Source: Fremontodendron californicum (Eukaryota > Streptophyta > Magnoliopsida > Malvales > Malvaceae). Taken from it: a DNA stretch of 64,000 nt. A model generated the notes under the pieces. The model was not told the DNA's origin, made no database searches, and was given only the letters and a program-made list of their open reading frames with translations. The position numbers and the translations under genes were made by a program. The stretch lies in assembly GCA_030761205.1 (NCBI GenBank), contig JAULJL010000015.1:6114001-6178000 (forward strand), read 5' to 3'. Positions 35,427 to 48,165 of this stretch are shown one piece after another. The stretch's first letter is position 1, and each line of letters starts with the position of its first letter.

Positions 35427-38400
35427 TGTAATAACCAATTTTTGCCCGAGTCGGATTCGAATCCGACCCGGGCCATTTGCAAACAGGGCCTGCTATTTAG
35501 CAGGCCAATCTGCAAATCCGAGCCACCAGCGGGCCCAAACCCCCAACAAACCTAGCCCAAACCAGGCCCAGTGCCCAGGCCCAACATCTGGCCCAAATCC
35601 ATTCCCCTACCCCTGAAACCCTAGCCTCCTTGAAACCCTAGCCCACCTGACAACCCCAACAGACAGCCTTGCCAAAACCCTCCCCCACACGCCACCACCA
35701 ACCCTGCAACCACCTCTCCTGCACACGTAACCCACCTGCACACGCCACCCCTCAACCCCCAAACCTCTCAACCCCATAAAAACCCCCAGATCAGACCCAA
35801 GAAAAAAAGAGGAGGACCCTGATTCGGACCCCTCCCAAAAGCCCCCGCCCCCAGATCCGAACCGACAGAGAACCCCAGATCCACAAGATCGGAGCCCCCC
35901 TGCAAAAAAAACCCACCAAAAAAAAAAAACAAGCAAAAAACCCAGATCTAAGCACCCCCCTCCGAAACAAAGACCGAAAAAAAACAAAAACCAAAAACCC
36001 CCCCAGATCCGAGCCTCTCCAATCGAAACCTTCACCAGGTCTGGACCCCCCTCTGAAACAGAGACCCTACCCCCACAAAAAAAAATCAAACCCCTGCAAA
36101 AAAAAAAAAACCAACAATCACAAAAACAGCAAACAAAAAAAAAACCCAAAAAAGGAAGGGTTTCGAGACCCAGATCTAGGGGTTTTGGCTCGGATTCGGG
36201 CAAAACGGGGCTCGAATCCGAGAAGAAGAGGCCGAAATACTCCGGGGTGTGGAGTTTGGAGCTCACCGGCCGCCGTTCGTCGGCGGTCGACGGCGAGGCA
36301 CTGCGGCCGGTGCGGTGGCCGGTCGTCGATTTTTGGGTTTGGAGGGGGTTTTTGGGCTGAAGCAGAGAGAGAGAGAGAGAGAAGAAGAAAAAAAAAAGAG
36401 AAAAATGAAAAAAAATAAAAAAGGGGCTATTTATAGCCCCCTGGAGCGGGTCGAGGTGACCCGCGCGTCGACCCGCGGGTCGACCCGGGGTCCGCGCGGG
36501 TCACCCGCTTCTTTTTTTTTAAAAAAAATGCGGCGCCAAAACGACGCCGTTTTGACTCAGGGTCCGCGCGTGGACCCGGATCCGACCCGGGGTCCGCGCA
36601 TCCGACCCGGGTTCAAAAAAAAATGTGTGTGGCGCTGAAACGATGCCGTTTCACGCAAGGAGGGTCCGCGCGTGGACCTGGATCCGACCCGGGGTCCGCG
36701 CGGGTACCCCCCTCGCCCAAAAAAAAGAGAAGGTTCGGCCCACGCTGAACCAGGCCCAAAAGGTTTGGCCCAAGCAGGCTACCTGCCCAGGGTCTAGGGC
36801 CTGGCAGCCTTGTGGGCCTACCAAAAAAAAAAGAAAAAAGAAAAGAAAGAAAGAGGAAAAAGAAAAAAAAGAAATTAAAATTAAAATTAAAATGAAATAT
36901 AATAATAATTAAATTTTAAAAAAAATAATCATAAAAAGAAAAAAATTAAATTAAATTAAAATCAAAATAAAAAAAAATCAAAAAAGATGAAAAATAAAAA
37001 AATAAAAAATAATAATAATGATACAAAAAAAATTAAAAATTAAAAATTAAAAAAAAAGAAGAAATTTTTTTAAAAATAAATATAATAAAACAATAAAAAA
37101 ATTCACGATTATCGATTTTGAAGTTTTGATTTTTTTGGATTTTTGACATTTTTCAGGTGATTTTACGAAGATCAAGTCCGGCATTTTAATTTTCGGATTC
37201 TCGACATTTTTCAGGTATGATTTTAATTTTCTTATTTATTTTTGTTCATTTATTCTTGTTCAGTATTCGACGTATTTTTATTGTTGTTCTGTTTCGGTTT
37301 TAAAATTATAAAAATAATTTTTTCTAATTAATACATGTCTTTTAAAATTATTTTCGGTAAATAAAATTTTCTAAAAACGGATTTCTTTCTCGGGATGGTC
37401 GGAACATCAATCATTCTTTGAAATGGTCCGAGTAAGAATAATAATCGAAACATTATCGAAAATAGCAGAATGATTTGAAAATTATTCTTACATAGATAAT
37501 TTCTTTTATTTCAAAAATAATTATTAAAAGCATTTTAATTTACACTTTCAAAAGAAAAAGTATTTTTAATAAATGTGAATTACCGACGACGGAATTCGAA
37601 GGACGTCACGGTAGTGATTCCTAAGATATCTTGAGGTGAGAGAATCTCGTTAAATATCACCACGAGTGGTGGGAGTATTTAGCGACATGCTCGATACAAA
37701 AATTCGTTTCCATTTATGAGAATCATCAAAAAAAAAAAAAAAGAACGAATAAAGAATAAATATTTACGCATTTGATATCTTGCTATACTCGTGTTTTTTT
37801 AATTTGCATGTTTAATTTTATAGTTCGGTATTTAATCATATGTCTTATATGCTAAGTCGTGCGCATCCGATGTTTAAATATTTGCATCATACGAAAATAA
37901 AAAAAATGGATATAAATTGCCGACGACGAAATTCGAAGAACATCACGGTTGTGATTCCTAAGATATCTCGAGGTGAGAAGATCTCGTTAAATACCAACAA
38001 GAGTATTGGGAATATTTAATGAGTATTTTCGATAACAAGTTTATGTTCACTTTCGATTTTTTTAAAAAAAAATAATAATAAAAACGGTTCAAAAAATTCA
38101 AAAAAATAATAAACATGTTTTTTTAAAATAAAATAAAATGAAAATAAAAGAGAATTATTTTTAATAGTGATGTCAAGTCCATTAAATCGAGATTTAAGAT
38201 AATACGTGATTAAATGGTACCGTTTTCTAAACGGGCGTTGCGGGGGTGCTAATCCTTCCCCGCACGTAACTGACTCCCGAACCCAATTATGTTTTACTCT
38301 CTGGTTCAAAACGCGGACTTCGAAATTGGTTTTACAAAATGTTTAAATTAATTTTAAAATATTTTACTAAAATCGGTTTTAATAGGTGACCAATCACACC

Positions 38401-38473
38401 TACAAAAAAGATTGGTGGTGACTCCATTTTTTTTTTCAAATTCGTCTTAGCGATCGAAAAAACCGTTATGACA
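35427..38473 (+). repeat. 3' LTR of the Ogre-type element (3047 bp)
   Basis: It starts TGTAATAACC and ends CGTTATGACA, like the 5' LTR. It keeps two related segments of about 110 bp (37578-37686 and 37915-38024; both begin with a (t)gccgacgacg-like phrase and run through cctaagatatct and gaggtgag) that flank about 230 bp. The 5' LTR lacks this part. The solo LTR at 50900-53497 also has both segments, so the 3' LTR shows the ancestral form. Confidence 0.92.
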
Positions 38474-38478
38474 CAGAC
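38474..38478. other. Right target-site duplication (CAGAC)
   Basis: CAGAC follows the 3' LTR and matches 24559-24563. Confidence 0.93.
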
Positions 38479-39272
38479 GGAGTTAAATTTCTCAAGTGGT
38501 TTATGTCTTACACGTGAACATTTAATGTACCACGCAGTAAAAATAATAATAGTGAGCACCGTCTTGACACCTGTCAACGAACTGTTCATTGCCTCTTCCC
38601 TTTCAGGACATTCGATTTTGCAAAACGATGTCGTTTTTTTGCTTCGTATTTTTTTGCTCTATCTATTGTTCACGCGTTAACCAAATAACTTTGTTAGCAT
38701 TAAAGTTATTCAGCCACCATAAATGTTTTGCGTGTTGATTAACTCTGTAGGTATTAAATTTACTCGGCCATCTTTAATGTTTTACGCGCTCATGACATTG
38801 AATGGTTTAACATTTAATGTTTTGCATTGCCTTTTCTACTTCAACCCAATTAGCCAAGCGAAACGGCGTCGTCTCCTACCTGTTTTTGATATTTTTTTTG
38901 TCTATGTGTTTTAATGGTTGCCTTAACTAAGCGTATTTAATGCACAAGTGACAAGCCCATGCTGCCAGCTTCAAGAATTAACTCACCTAGTTTAATATAA
39001 TTATTTTAATTAAAATAACCCGAATGGAAATAATCAGAACCGAACCCAAAAAGTATTGAAAGCGAAGGGAAACGGGGGAGGGGGAGAAAGGAAAAGGACA
39101 GGACTGCCCTCAATTCCATAGATTTGGATGATCCCATGCACCTATTAGCGGGAATCTCTTGGGAAGTCGTTTCTGTCTGCTTCCCTTCTTTCTCTATACT
39201 TTAAAATGCTGTGAGTTGATACTTCTCTCTCCCTCCCTACCATAATCCTTCTCTCCGCAGCAAAACAAAATC
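38479..39272 (+). promoter_or_regulatory. Proximal upstream region and 5' UTR of ent-CPS
   Basis: All 794 bp between the retroelement and the ent-CPS start codon. It holds repeated phrases such as tttaatgttttgcg/acgc and two cgatgtcgt / cggcgtcgt motifs that echo acgacgtcgt in the tandem array at 23344-24434. Pyrimidine-rich sequence before the ATG (39160-39260) suggests a 5' UTR. No TATA box is convincing. No gene is seen. Confidence 0.45.
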
Positions 39273-42200
39273 ATGTTTTCCCATTCCTTCCCCTCCTTCT
39301 CTCCTACTCCTACTCCTACTCCTTCTTCTTCTTCTTCTATTTCCTTCTCCAACATTAACCATCCTCCCATACCTTTTGCAGGTATATATATATATATATA
39401 TGTTTATCAACATATTATTTTTTATCATCACTTTCACTTTGTATTGTTATTGTTATTTATTTATTTATTCTTTTATGTTAGGAATCATGGTTGCAGACAT
39501 GTCTATATATATGTTTCTTAATCTCCCTTTTTTCTCTTTTTGCCTTTTGGTTTTTGCCATATGGACCTTTCTTCTCTGAACAACTGTTCTGTTTTTGGTT
39601 TCTGAGATAACAGACATTAGAGGGGGGGGGGAAGTTGGGAAAACTCTCTGGAAAATTCACAGTGATTGGATTTATCATCTTTTTACTTTGAATTCTGGGA
39701 TTTATAAAAACTAATTTTTACTTTGAATTCTGGGATTTATAAAAACTAACATGCAAAGCCATAACATTTCTCACTGATGATCACAAAACAACATGCAATT
39801 CATATTGTTTCTGCTGGAGGGACAAAGACATTGATTATGTTTCTCTTCTTTCTTTCCTTCTTTATCTTTTTTTTAACCAACTTGTTGGAAAAATTAATAT
39901 AACTTAACCAGAAACCTTTTTTTTTTTCATTTTACTTGATCTTTTAGTCGTTTTCAATAGTGCTTTTAGTTTCTTAATTATTTTTACTTTTCGAAAAGAA
40001 TGGTGTTAGTATAGTTTATTACAACTTTTACAATTATATATTATCAATGGTTGTTTTAGCTCATACCAACATGTTGTCAATATTATTTGTCCTATTTTTA
40101 TTTTATATGCTTAGATTAAAAGTTCATAAATCAGTAATCAATGAAGTTAAGGTAATATTAAGTGGATATTAATTATATATTAATCTAATTTTAATTTAAC
40201 TACAGGCATTTGGCCGTTATGGGGTAAAGACAAAGGGGATCGTAACTTTGATATTCGGCCCCTATGCAGTGCTATATCCAAACCCCGCACTCAAGGTACG
40301 ATCGATGTTTACTTTAATTACAATTTAATTTGAACGTTTTGCATTTTAAATTTTGAAATTTTTTTTGTATCATTATCACCAAATTTGATAGTAATTAATT
40401 AACAGTAATATTTATGTGCAGAATATGCTGGCGTGTTTCAAAATGGTCTGCCAGTAATAAAGTGGAAGGAGATTGTGGATGATGACATAGAAGAAGAGGA
40501 AGCTCTTAAGGTGAATAATTTCAACAACACCCAAACACTTTTTTGTTCATATATAATCATAAGCAGTGAGTGAAGAAGACTCCAAATTATGATATGATTT
40601 GTATATATGGTGATGTGATGTGATTTTTTTTTTTTTATCCAAAAAAGGTTTTCGAATCGAATAAGATTAAGGAACGTGTCGACACCATTAAATCCATGTT
40701 GGGTTCCATGGAGGACGGAGAGATAAACAGCTCAGCTTATGACACAGCTTGGGTTGCTCTCGTTGAAGACGCTCACGGCCGTGGTGCTCCTCAGTTTCCA
40801 TCTAGCCTTGAATGGATTGCCAACAATCAGCTTCCTGATGGATCCTGGGGCGATACACAAATATTTATGGCGCATGATCGATTGATCAACACTTTAGCTT
40901 GTGTTATTGCGTTGAAAACATGGGATATTCATCCAGACAAATGCCAGAAAGGTGTTGTAAAATTTTGCTATAAAACAAAGACAGAAAGAAGGTTTCTTTT
41001 TCGGATTTGCTTGATTAATTTATGGGGTTTTTGTTTTTTTGATGAATGCTTCAGGAGTGTCATTTTTCAAAGAGAACATAAGCAAACTCGAAAATGAGAA
41101 TGCGGAACACATGCCAATCGGGTTTGAAGTGGCTTTTCCTTCGCTTCTCGAAATAGCTCGAAGTTTAAACATTGAAGTACCGTATGATTCCCCTGTCTTT
41201 CAAGACATCTATGCAAAGAGAGATCTAAAGCTCACAAGGTAGTTTTAACAACTCAAATTCCCAAGCTTCCACAATTATTATGTTGGTTACTTTTTGACAA
41301 ATTTTATAAAGCTAAAATGAAGTAAAACTAAAAAAGTAGCCTTATGATCTTTTACTACTATATAATTTATTTATTTTTGAAAGTGTAGGACCCTTAGTCA
41401 TGATCTTTACATGTATGTAATGTAATTATTATGCGTGTGGGATAGGATACCAAAGGAGATAATGCACAATGTGCCCACAACACTACTCCATAGCCTGGAA
41501 GGGATGACAGGCTTGGACTGGGAAAAGCTTTTGAAGTTACAGTGCCAAGATGGGTCATTCTTGTTCTCTCCATCCTCCACTGCCTTCGCACTCATGCAAA
41601 CTAAAGATGAGAATTGTCTCAGATATTTAAAGAAAACTGTTCAAAGATTCAATGGGGGAGGTAAAAGCAGTATTGCCTTTTGTCTATTCATAATTGGAAA
41701 TCTTACTTTCACCTTTTCGAATGCATCTATCTTTTTTTTTTGTATTCTAACATAATTTTGCTTATACTCATTTAATTATATTTAGTCCCCAATGTATACC
41801 CGGTTGACCTGTTCGAACATATTTGGACTGTCGACCGCTTGCAACGCCTTGGGATTTCAAGATATTTCCAGCCAGAAATTAAAGAATGCCTAGATTATGT
41901 TTACAGGTATGGGTCAGCATAGCATGTACTTATATATTTATACGAGTAACTATAAGAAACCAAGAAATTAACTTTCCCAACTTTTCAAACTGATCATCAG
42001 GTTTCTTAATTAAATTTCAGATACTGGACTGAAGATGGAATTTCTTGGGCAAGAAATACTCGGGTTCATGACATTGACGATACGGCCATGGGGTTTAGGT
42101 TACTAAGATTACATGGATACGACGTTTCTGCGGGTATAAGCTTTGGACCACTCATCTCTCTGCACATGGATTGTGTCATGTTTTTTTTTTTTTAATACCC

Positions 42201-43087
42201 GATCCTTGGCTTTATTACATGTAACAGACGTCTTCCGACAATTTGAGAAAGGCAGGGAGTTCTTCTGCTTTGTGGGGCAGTCTAACCAAGCTGTAACCGG
42301 GATTTTCAACCTGTACAGGGCTTCCCAGGTGATGTTCCCTGGAGACAAGATTCTTGAGGATGCCAAGCGCTTTTCATCCAAATTCTTAAGAGAAAAACAA
42401 GCTGCTGATGAACTTTTAGATAAATGGATCATAACCAAAGACTTACCTGGAGAGGTAATATATATTGTCGAAAATTTCTTGCCTTTCCTACATTAATTTC
42501 GATTGCAATTTTTTCCTAATTACAAAGACCTCGGACTAGACAGAACTTGTCTATTTCTTTCTCATTCCATCTCAGGCAACCTTCATTTATATATATCTAC
42601 ATTATTAAAAATTAAAATAAAAAGGCTTTGGCAAACATTTAATTTAATCCATTTTATAGTTTAAAATTTTACCTTTAATGGCCAATGGTCTTTCTTTATT
42701 TTCTTAAACCACTCATTTTTTTTTTTAATTAAAAATGTGGTACATCGAGGTAATTAAGGAATTGAACTCCATTTTTTATTTTTGAAGTAATGTAGAACCT
42801 AGTTATCTACCTAACTCGACAGATCGAATTTGTGATTTTTTTTTTTAGTAATTCAGGCTGATTTGATCCTGTTCAAATTATTATTTAAATAATAAAAATA
42901 TTTTTATTTAAATTTAATTATAAAAATTATTAATATAAAAATATTTTTTAAACAATAAAATAAAATTACGGACTAATCCAAATTTAGACAAACAATTTTC
43001 TTTTATTCAAGTTTGACCCGACTTGACTGATGAAGACTTCTAATATATAGTGCAAAGTTGTTCTTTTTATTCGAGGATGGAACTTCT

Positions 43088-43123
<36 letters not shown>

Positions 43124-43562
43124 CATAAAAACTCTTTACAATCCAAATGAACAAGTAGAATATACGGTAGCTACGCACTTAAAACATATAGCCGACTTTT
43201 TTGAAATTGATTTGATTCTCCCTTACTAAATCTCTACTACTATTTGTGATTAATCAGTACTCTCTCTCTCTCTTTCTCCTTTTGTTTGGTTCACTCATAC
43301 ATTTGTGTGTGTGTTTTTTAGTAAGGGCAATTATAATGCGACAAACTCTTTATCAAGCTCTCGTTTGCATCCCCGACCAACCAGGCATAAAATTAACATC
43401 ATGCCACATCGGTTTTCCAAATGAACAAATAATTCTAGTAATACTAATACTTAATTAACAAACAAGGGAAGAAAAAAAAAAAAAAACCCTTTGCCACTTC
43501 AAAAGTTCAACAAGTCATCATCAAATAACTGCAAACAATATTCACGCTTTAGACAGCTAACA

Positions 43563-43611
<49 letters not shown>

Positions 43612-46600
43612 ATTTTGCTATTTATGGGGCACACTATGACTATGAGCAGCATTGCAACATACATAATGGGCTTTTGACAGTATGTTAATTATAAAACCTC
43701 CTACTTTTATAAATTATAATTTGTTTATCTTACAAAATATTACAATAAAAGAAGCAAATTTTCAGTAGTAATTAACAAAAGTAACGTGGTGAATAGTCGT
43801 CATTGAATCTTAATTTAGTCCAATGATGGAGAATAAATTAATCAGATTAATTAGGATTGCATGGTTAATTGAGAATATAAATATATGTCATGGAATTAAT
43901 ACCAATATTTTAATGAATTGTGAATGTTAATTAACAGGTTGGGTTGGCATTGAAGATTCCATGGTATGCAAGCCTGCCTAGAGTGGAAACCAGGTTTTAC
44001 ATTGAACAGTATGGAGGCGAAGATGACGTATGGATTGGAAAGACTCTTTACAGGTAGCTTTTACTTTTCTTACCATATAATAATATGAAGAGTGCTATAT
44101 ATATATATATATATATATATTAAATATATAAACTTTATAATAATTTTAAAAAATTCATTATATGATTTTAAAATTTTGAAATATTATTTAATTTTTATTA
44201 TGTGCTTTTAAAGAGTATTTTAAAAAAGTGTATAAATTATTTTTTTTAATAATATACTATACGTTATTATAATGAACAAAATTAAAGATGTGAATAGAGT
44301 ACGTAAGAAAAAAAGTGATTAACAGAAAATTAAGATTCTTCTAGTTAATGTTTTTACTATTTAACTTTTGTTTTTTAATAAAAAATAAATTGAAATAAAA
44401 AGAAAGTAAAAACAACCAAAATAACATCGTATTATTCTTTCATATATAAAACTAAAATTAGATAATGACATGTATATAATGGTCTTGGGTCTCATCATTT
44501 TTTACCTTGTCTCCTGCTTTTCTTTATTTAGCTTAATAACTTCGTGAAAAAAAAAAAAAAAACAAAGAAAGAAAGAAAGTAAGTCAGCTTTGCCTTTGAC
44601 ATTTTGCAAAGTCGAAAATAGGTAGGTTTTTGGCCACAATTTCTCATCATTATTAATTAAGACACTCCAGTTGGGTTTGTTGCCTTATTTTGTGTCATAA
44701 TATCGGCTGTCTTAAACCTACCTCTCAGGTGAGGACCCACTCGAATATTGTTTTAGATATCTTCTTTGTCTGTTTGCAACCTGGCATGATTAATTAATAT
44801 TATATATAGTACTTATTTCCTTAATGGAAGTGTCTACTTGCCGTTATTAATGTGCATGCTTCATGTTTAATTTAATTCTTCTCTTTTTATAGTATTTTTG
44901 TTTAAATTCTTAACACAAACACACACAAAAAAAAAAAAAATTGTGTCAAAACTCAAAAGTCAAAATAAAAGGTTTTTCTTTATGATTTGTGATTCCCAAT
45001 TAGAATAATAAAGAAATAAGACCCATTATTCATCATTAATATAAATATATATATATGTACACTGATCACGTACCATAATCATGAGCAGCAATAAACATAT
45101 TATGCCTATGTATGATCTAAGCTTTTTTGGGTGCCTACCCAATCACTCAAGGCCACAAAAATCTCTTATCTTGATGCATGCAGGATGCGATATGTGAACA
45201 ATAATGTGTATCTTGAGCTTGCAAAACTAGACTACAATAATTGCCAAGCTTTACATCGGATGGAATGGGATAGTATGCAAAAGTAAGTAATATTCCAATC
45301 ACAAATCCCTCGATGATCGGTTGCTTAATTATAATTATAATGATAATAATTAATGGGTAAGTTATGGTTTGTGTGAATTGAGCAGGTGGTACTCGGAAAT
45401 GGGTCTTGCTGATTTTGGGGTGACCCGAAGATCTCTTCTCTTAACTTATTTTATGGCAGCAGCCAGCATATTCGAGCCAGAAAGGTCGCAAGAGCGGCTG
45501 GCATGGGCTAAGACCGCTTTCTTGGTTGAGACCATCGCCTCTTCTTTTGACAATGCAAGGAAACCTAATGAGCTGAGAAAAGCATTCGTCCAAGTGTTCA
45601 GAAGTGTGGTTGATGCACGATTTAGCCTCCACGTTAATGGAAGGTAATTCATTACTTAATTAAATTGCTACACTAATCTAAACTAAACTAAATCATAAAA
45701 CATATATGTATCAATACGTTCTTAATGGAAGGTAAATTACTTAAATTCTTGTGACATAATTTTTACCAACTTAAATTAATTCGAATCTCATCATACGGAT
45801 TTGTGAATTATACTTCTCGAAAACGTTCTTAAAAGTTGTATTCTATTACAATAAGATTATTGTTATGCTTTTAATTTTTAATAATCACATTATTATTTTT
45901 TTTTGCCATTTTATTTAATTTATTCCCTTAAATAGTTAAAAAAAACCAACTCAAATAAAATAATAACAGAAAGCTTAGATAATATATAATGAGCACACGT
46001 TAATGTTATTTCAATAATTTATAAAATATTAAAAAAATTATTTTAAAAAAACCAATCTCTCTATAAAAGATTAAAAAATCACTTCATTTTTTTACTTTTC
46101 TTTTCTCTCATTAAACCAATAGCTTTTAATGAAATGAAGTAAAGTTTTTTTATCTTTTATTTGGAGCAATTTTTTTCTTTTGACAAATATTTTTTTTAAT
46201 ATTTTATAAATTAATGAAATGCTATGTAAATTTCACATGTGATTTATTATATATCACATAAATTTTTTTTTTTTTTATAAACTTTGAATTAATATTTTCG
46301 TTTGAGGAGTTACCAAAAGATTTTATTTTAACACATTGATAACTTGAATATTTATAAATAAAAATTTTAAAACTGATATGAAAAAAAAAAAATTATAATT
46401 AACTACAAAAAAAAATTCTGTACTTTAACGGAAGTCATTGATGTAGGGGCGGTAGGGTCAATCTGTTGTGTCGAAAAAAGGCTGAGAAAGAAAGTGATGT
46501 TTACATGTGAATTTTGTTGCAGGAAGTTGGACTCAAACAGGACAATACAGAAGCTGATAGACACCTTGCTTCGGACCCTGAACCACCTATCATTGGACGC

Positions 46601-48165
46601 ACTTGTGGCTCATGGTCGAGACATTAGCTGCAGCATTCGCCGTGCTGTAAGTTATCATTTTATCTCATATCCCTCTTCCCTATTTCAATTTTTTTTATTT
46701 TTGTGTGGATAATTTCCATATGTAAATCTTAACCCAAAAGTATGGAGACTTTTGAGACATGGATGACACCCTAACCTAGTTACAGTAATTTTCACATGCA
46801 AACCGTAAATCTTTGAGTAAATATCGATTTGTCCTAAAGCTAGTTCGATGCCCCATGAGTCAATAGTACAGCTAACCCTGGTGTCCGAAACTAGCAAGAA
46901 AACTCATTCCAATGTGATAATTAATTTGGTGCTTTTCTAATTTTCATTATTTTATTTTTCTTTTGAGAGGGAAAACAGTGGGAAAAGTGGATGCTGATGT
47001 GGGAAGAGGATGGTGATAGGCAGCAAGGAGTAGCTGAGTTACTGGTGCAAACGATAAATCTAAGCTCTGGCCGTTGGTCCTTGGAGGAACTGTTGTCTCA
47101 TCCCCAGTACGAGCGACTCTCCTGCCTCACAAATACAGTTTGTCATCAGCTTTATCACTACCAAAAGCAAAAGGTCAGTTGCGTGAAACCAAGAAATATT
47201 GTACTCTACCTAGCTACGACATATATATATATATATATGCGTCTCTCCGGAATCTTTCTAATCCTTTTGGCTGCATTCATTCAGCATCTTCCTTCTACTT
47301 TTATACTATACTACTGCTAGACTAGTATCCATTTATCTGTCATGCATTTTGGTTTTCGATCCCCCCCACCCCCCAATTCCTAAACAAGAAAAAGTATGTA
47401 CTTCGTCTTCTACCCACGATCATCTTCTTTCTTTGCTTTGCTTTTTTCGCATGCTGTATCAGTTTAGGCCTTAGGGTGACGCCGTAAACAACTAGCTGTA
47501 GTGTCTCAAATTGGTGAAAACAGCTTCATTGAGCTATACATTGTAAATGTGACGCTTCCCTTAATCTGATAGGAACAATCTCAATGGTAAGAAATCCCCT
47601 GATCTGTTGATGAATTGACAGACTTCCCTCTAAGTGGATTCCAAGAAGACTCCCAAAAAAAATTCAATCGGAAAGCTTAAACCATTATTAGTTTTACAAT
47701 TGTTGTGAATATAACAAATCCACTTATACCAACTAATTAAGGTAATTCCATGCATATGGGGTTAATTGTCAATTTGTCATCTTCTGCTGCATAAAAATCC
47801 CATCCCATTTCAAGTTTCAAACTCAAACACTTAAGCTACATATGGCCATGTAAAGTAAAATGGTTTCATGCATTTAATAACTTTTACTCATCGATCATTT
47901 TTTTTTTTCCTTCTGTAAACTGTTTCAGGTGCATGAAAATGGCTGCTATAATACTGATACAGAGCACAGCATAACCCAGAAAATAGATTCCGACATGCAA
48001 GAGCTTGTTCAATTAGTACTGCAAAATCCCTCAGACGAAGACATCAATTCGGAATTCAAGCAAACATTTCTTACAGTGGCAAGGAGTTTTTACTATGCTG
48101 CACACTGTGACTTAGAGACGATCACATTTCACATTGCTAAAGTACTCTTTGAGAAAGTACGCTGA
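39273..48165 (+). CDS. CPS: ent-Copalyl diphosphate synthase (class II diterpene cyclase), 15 exons, 826 aa
   Basis: Converts geranylgeranyl diphosphate to ent-copalyl diphosphate in plastids, the first committed step of gibberellin synthesis. Exons: 39273-39381, 40206-40295, 40422-40510, 40648-40951, 41055-41238, 41446-41660, 41786-41906, 42021-42133, 42228-42454, 43938-44053, 45184-45282, 45386-45643, 46523-46646, 46979-47173, 47929-48165; they total 2481 nt without a stop. A Ser/Pro/Thr-rich N terminus fits a transit peptide. Motifs: SAYDTAW at 125-131, QLPDGSWGD at 157-165, and the class II DxDD acid as DIDD at 388-391. The catalytic-base pair of ent-CPS is present: His274 in LHS and Asn333 in PNV. 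His342 in FEHIW is the residue tied to Mg2+ inhibition in gibberellin-type CPS. There is no class I DDxxD, so it is a monofunctional cyclase. The exon 4 acceptor (ccaaaaaag) is unusual because it lacks a pyrimidine tract next to the AG. Confidence 0.96.
39682..39751 (+). repeat. 35-bp tandem duplication in ent-CPS intron 1
   Basis: ttttactttgaattctggg with the following gatttataaaaactaa occurs twice back to back. It is a small local duplication in intron 1 with no evident role. Confidence 0.8.
42455..43937 (+). other. ent-CPS intron 9 (longest intron)
   Basis: A 1483-bp intron with (AT)n runs at about 43095-43122 and 43568-43608 and a (CT)n run at 43260-43273. No inserted element with clear ends was recognised. 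Introns 10 (1130 bp, 44054-45183), 12 (879 bp) and 14 (755 bp) are likewise AT-rich and free of recognisable genes. Confidence 0.6.

Larger units (their letters stand above)
24564..38473 (+). mobile_element. Ogre/Tat-type Ty3/gypsy LTR element, gag only, 13.9 kb
   Basis: It has two long LTRs (24564-27151 and 35427-38473), CAGAC target duplications, a PBS at 27155-27173, a purine-rich tract just before the 3' LTR and a broken gag at 28765-30254. From 30255 to 35426 I find no protease, reverse transcriptase, RNase H or integrase frame; instead there is non-coding DNA with two tandem arrays. Ogre/Tat affinity is inferred from the tRNA-Arg-type PBS, the Gag sequence, the very long LTRs and the satellite-like 3' region known in this lineage. 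It is therefore non-autonomous and would depend on a complete relative for replication proteins. It lies 800 bp upstream of the ent-CPS start codon in the same orientation. Confidence 0.9.

Noticed and set aside
43568..43608. Microsatellite-encoded peptide frame in CPS intron 9
   Set aside because: It is a translated (AT)n run inside an intron.
40696..45647. Class I terpene synthase activity in the CPS gene
   Set aside because: No DDxxD motif in the C-terminal alpha region; only the class II DxDD is present.
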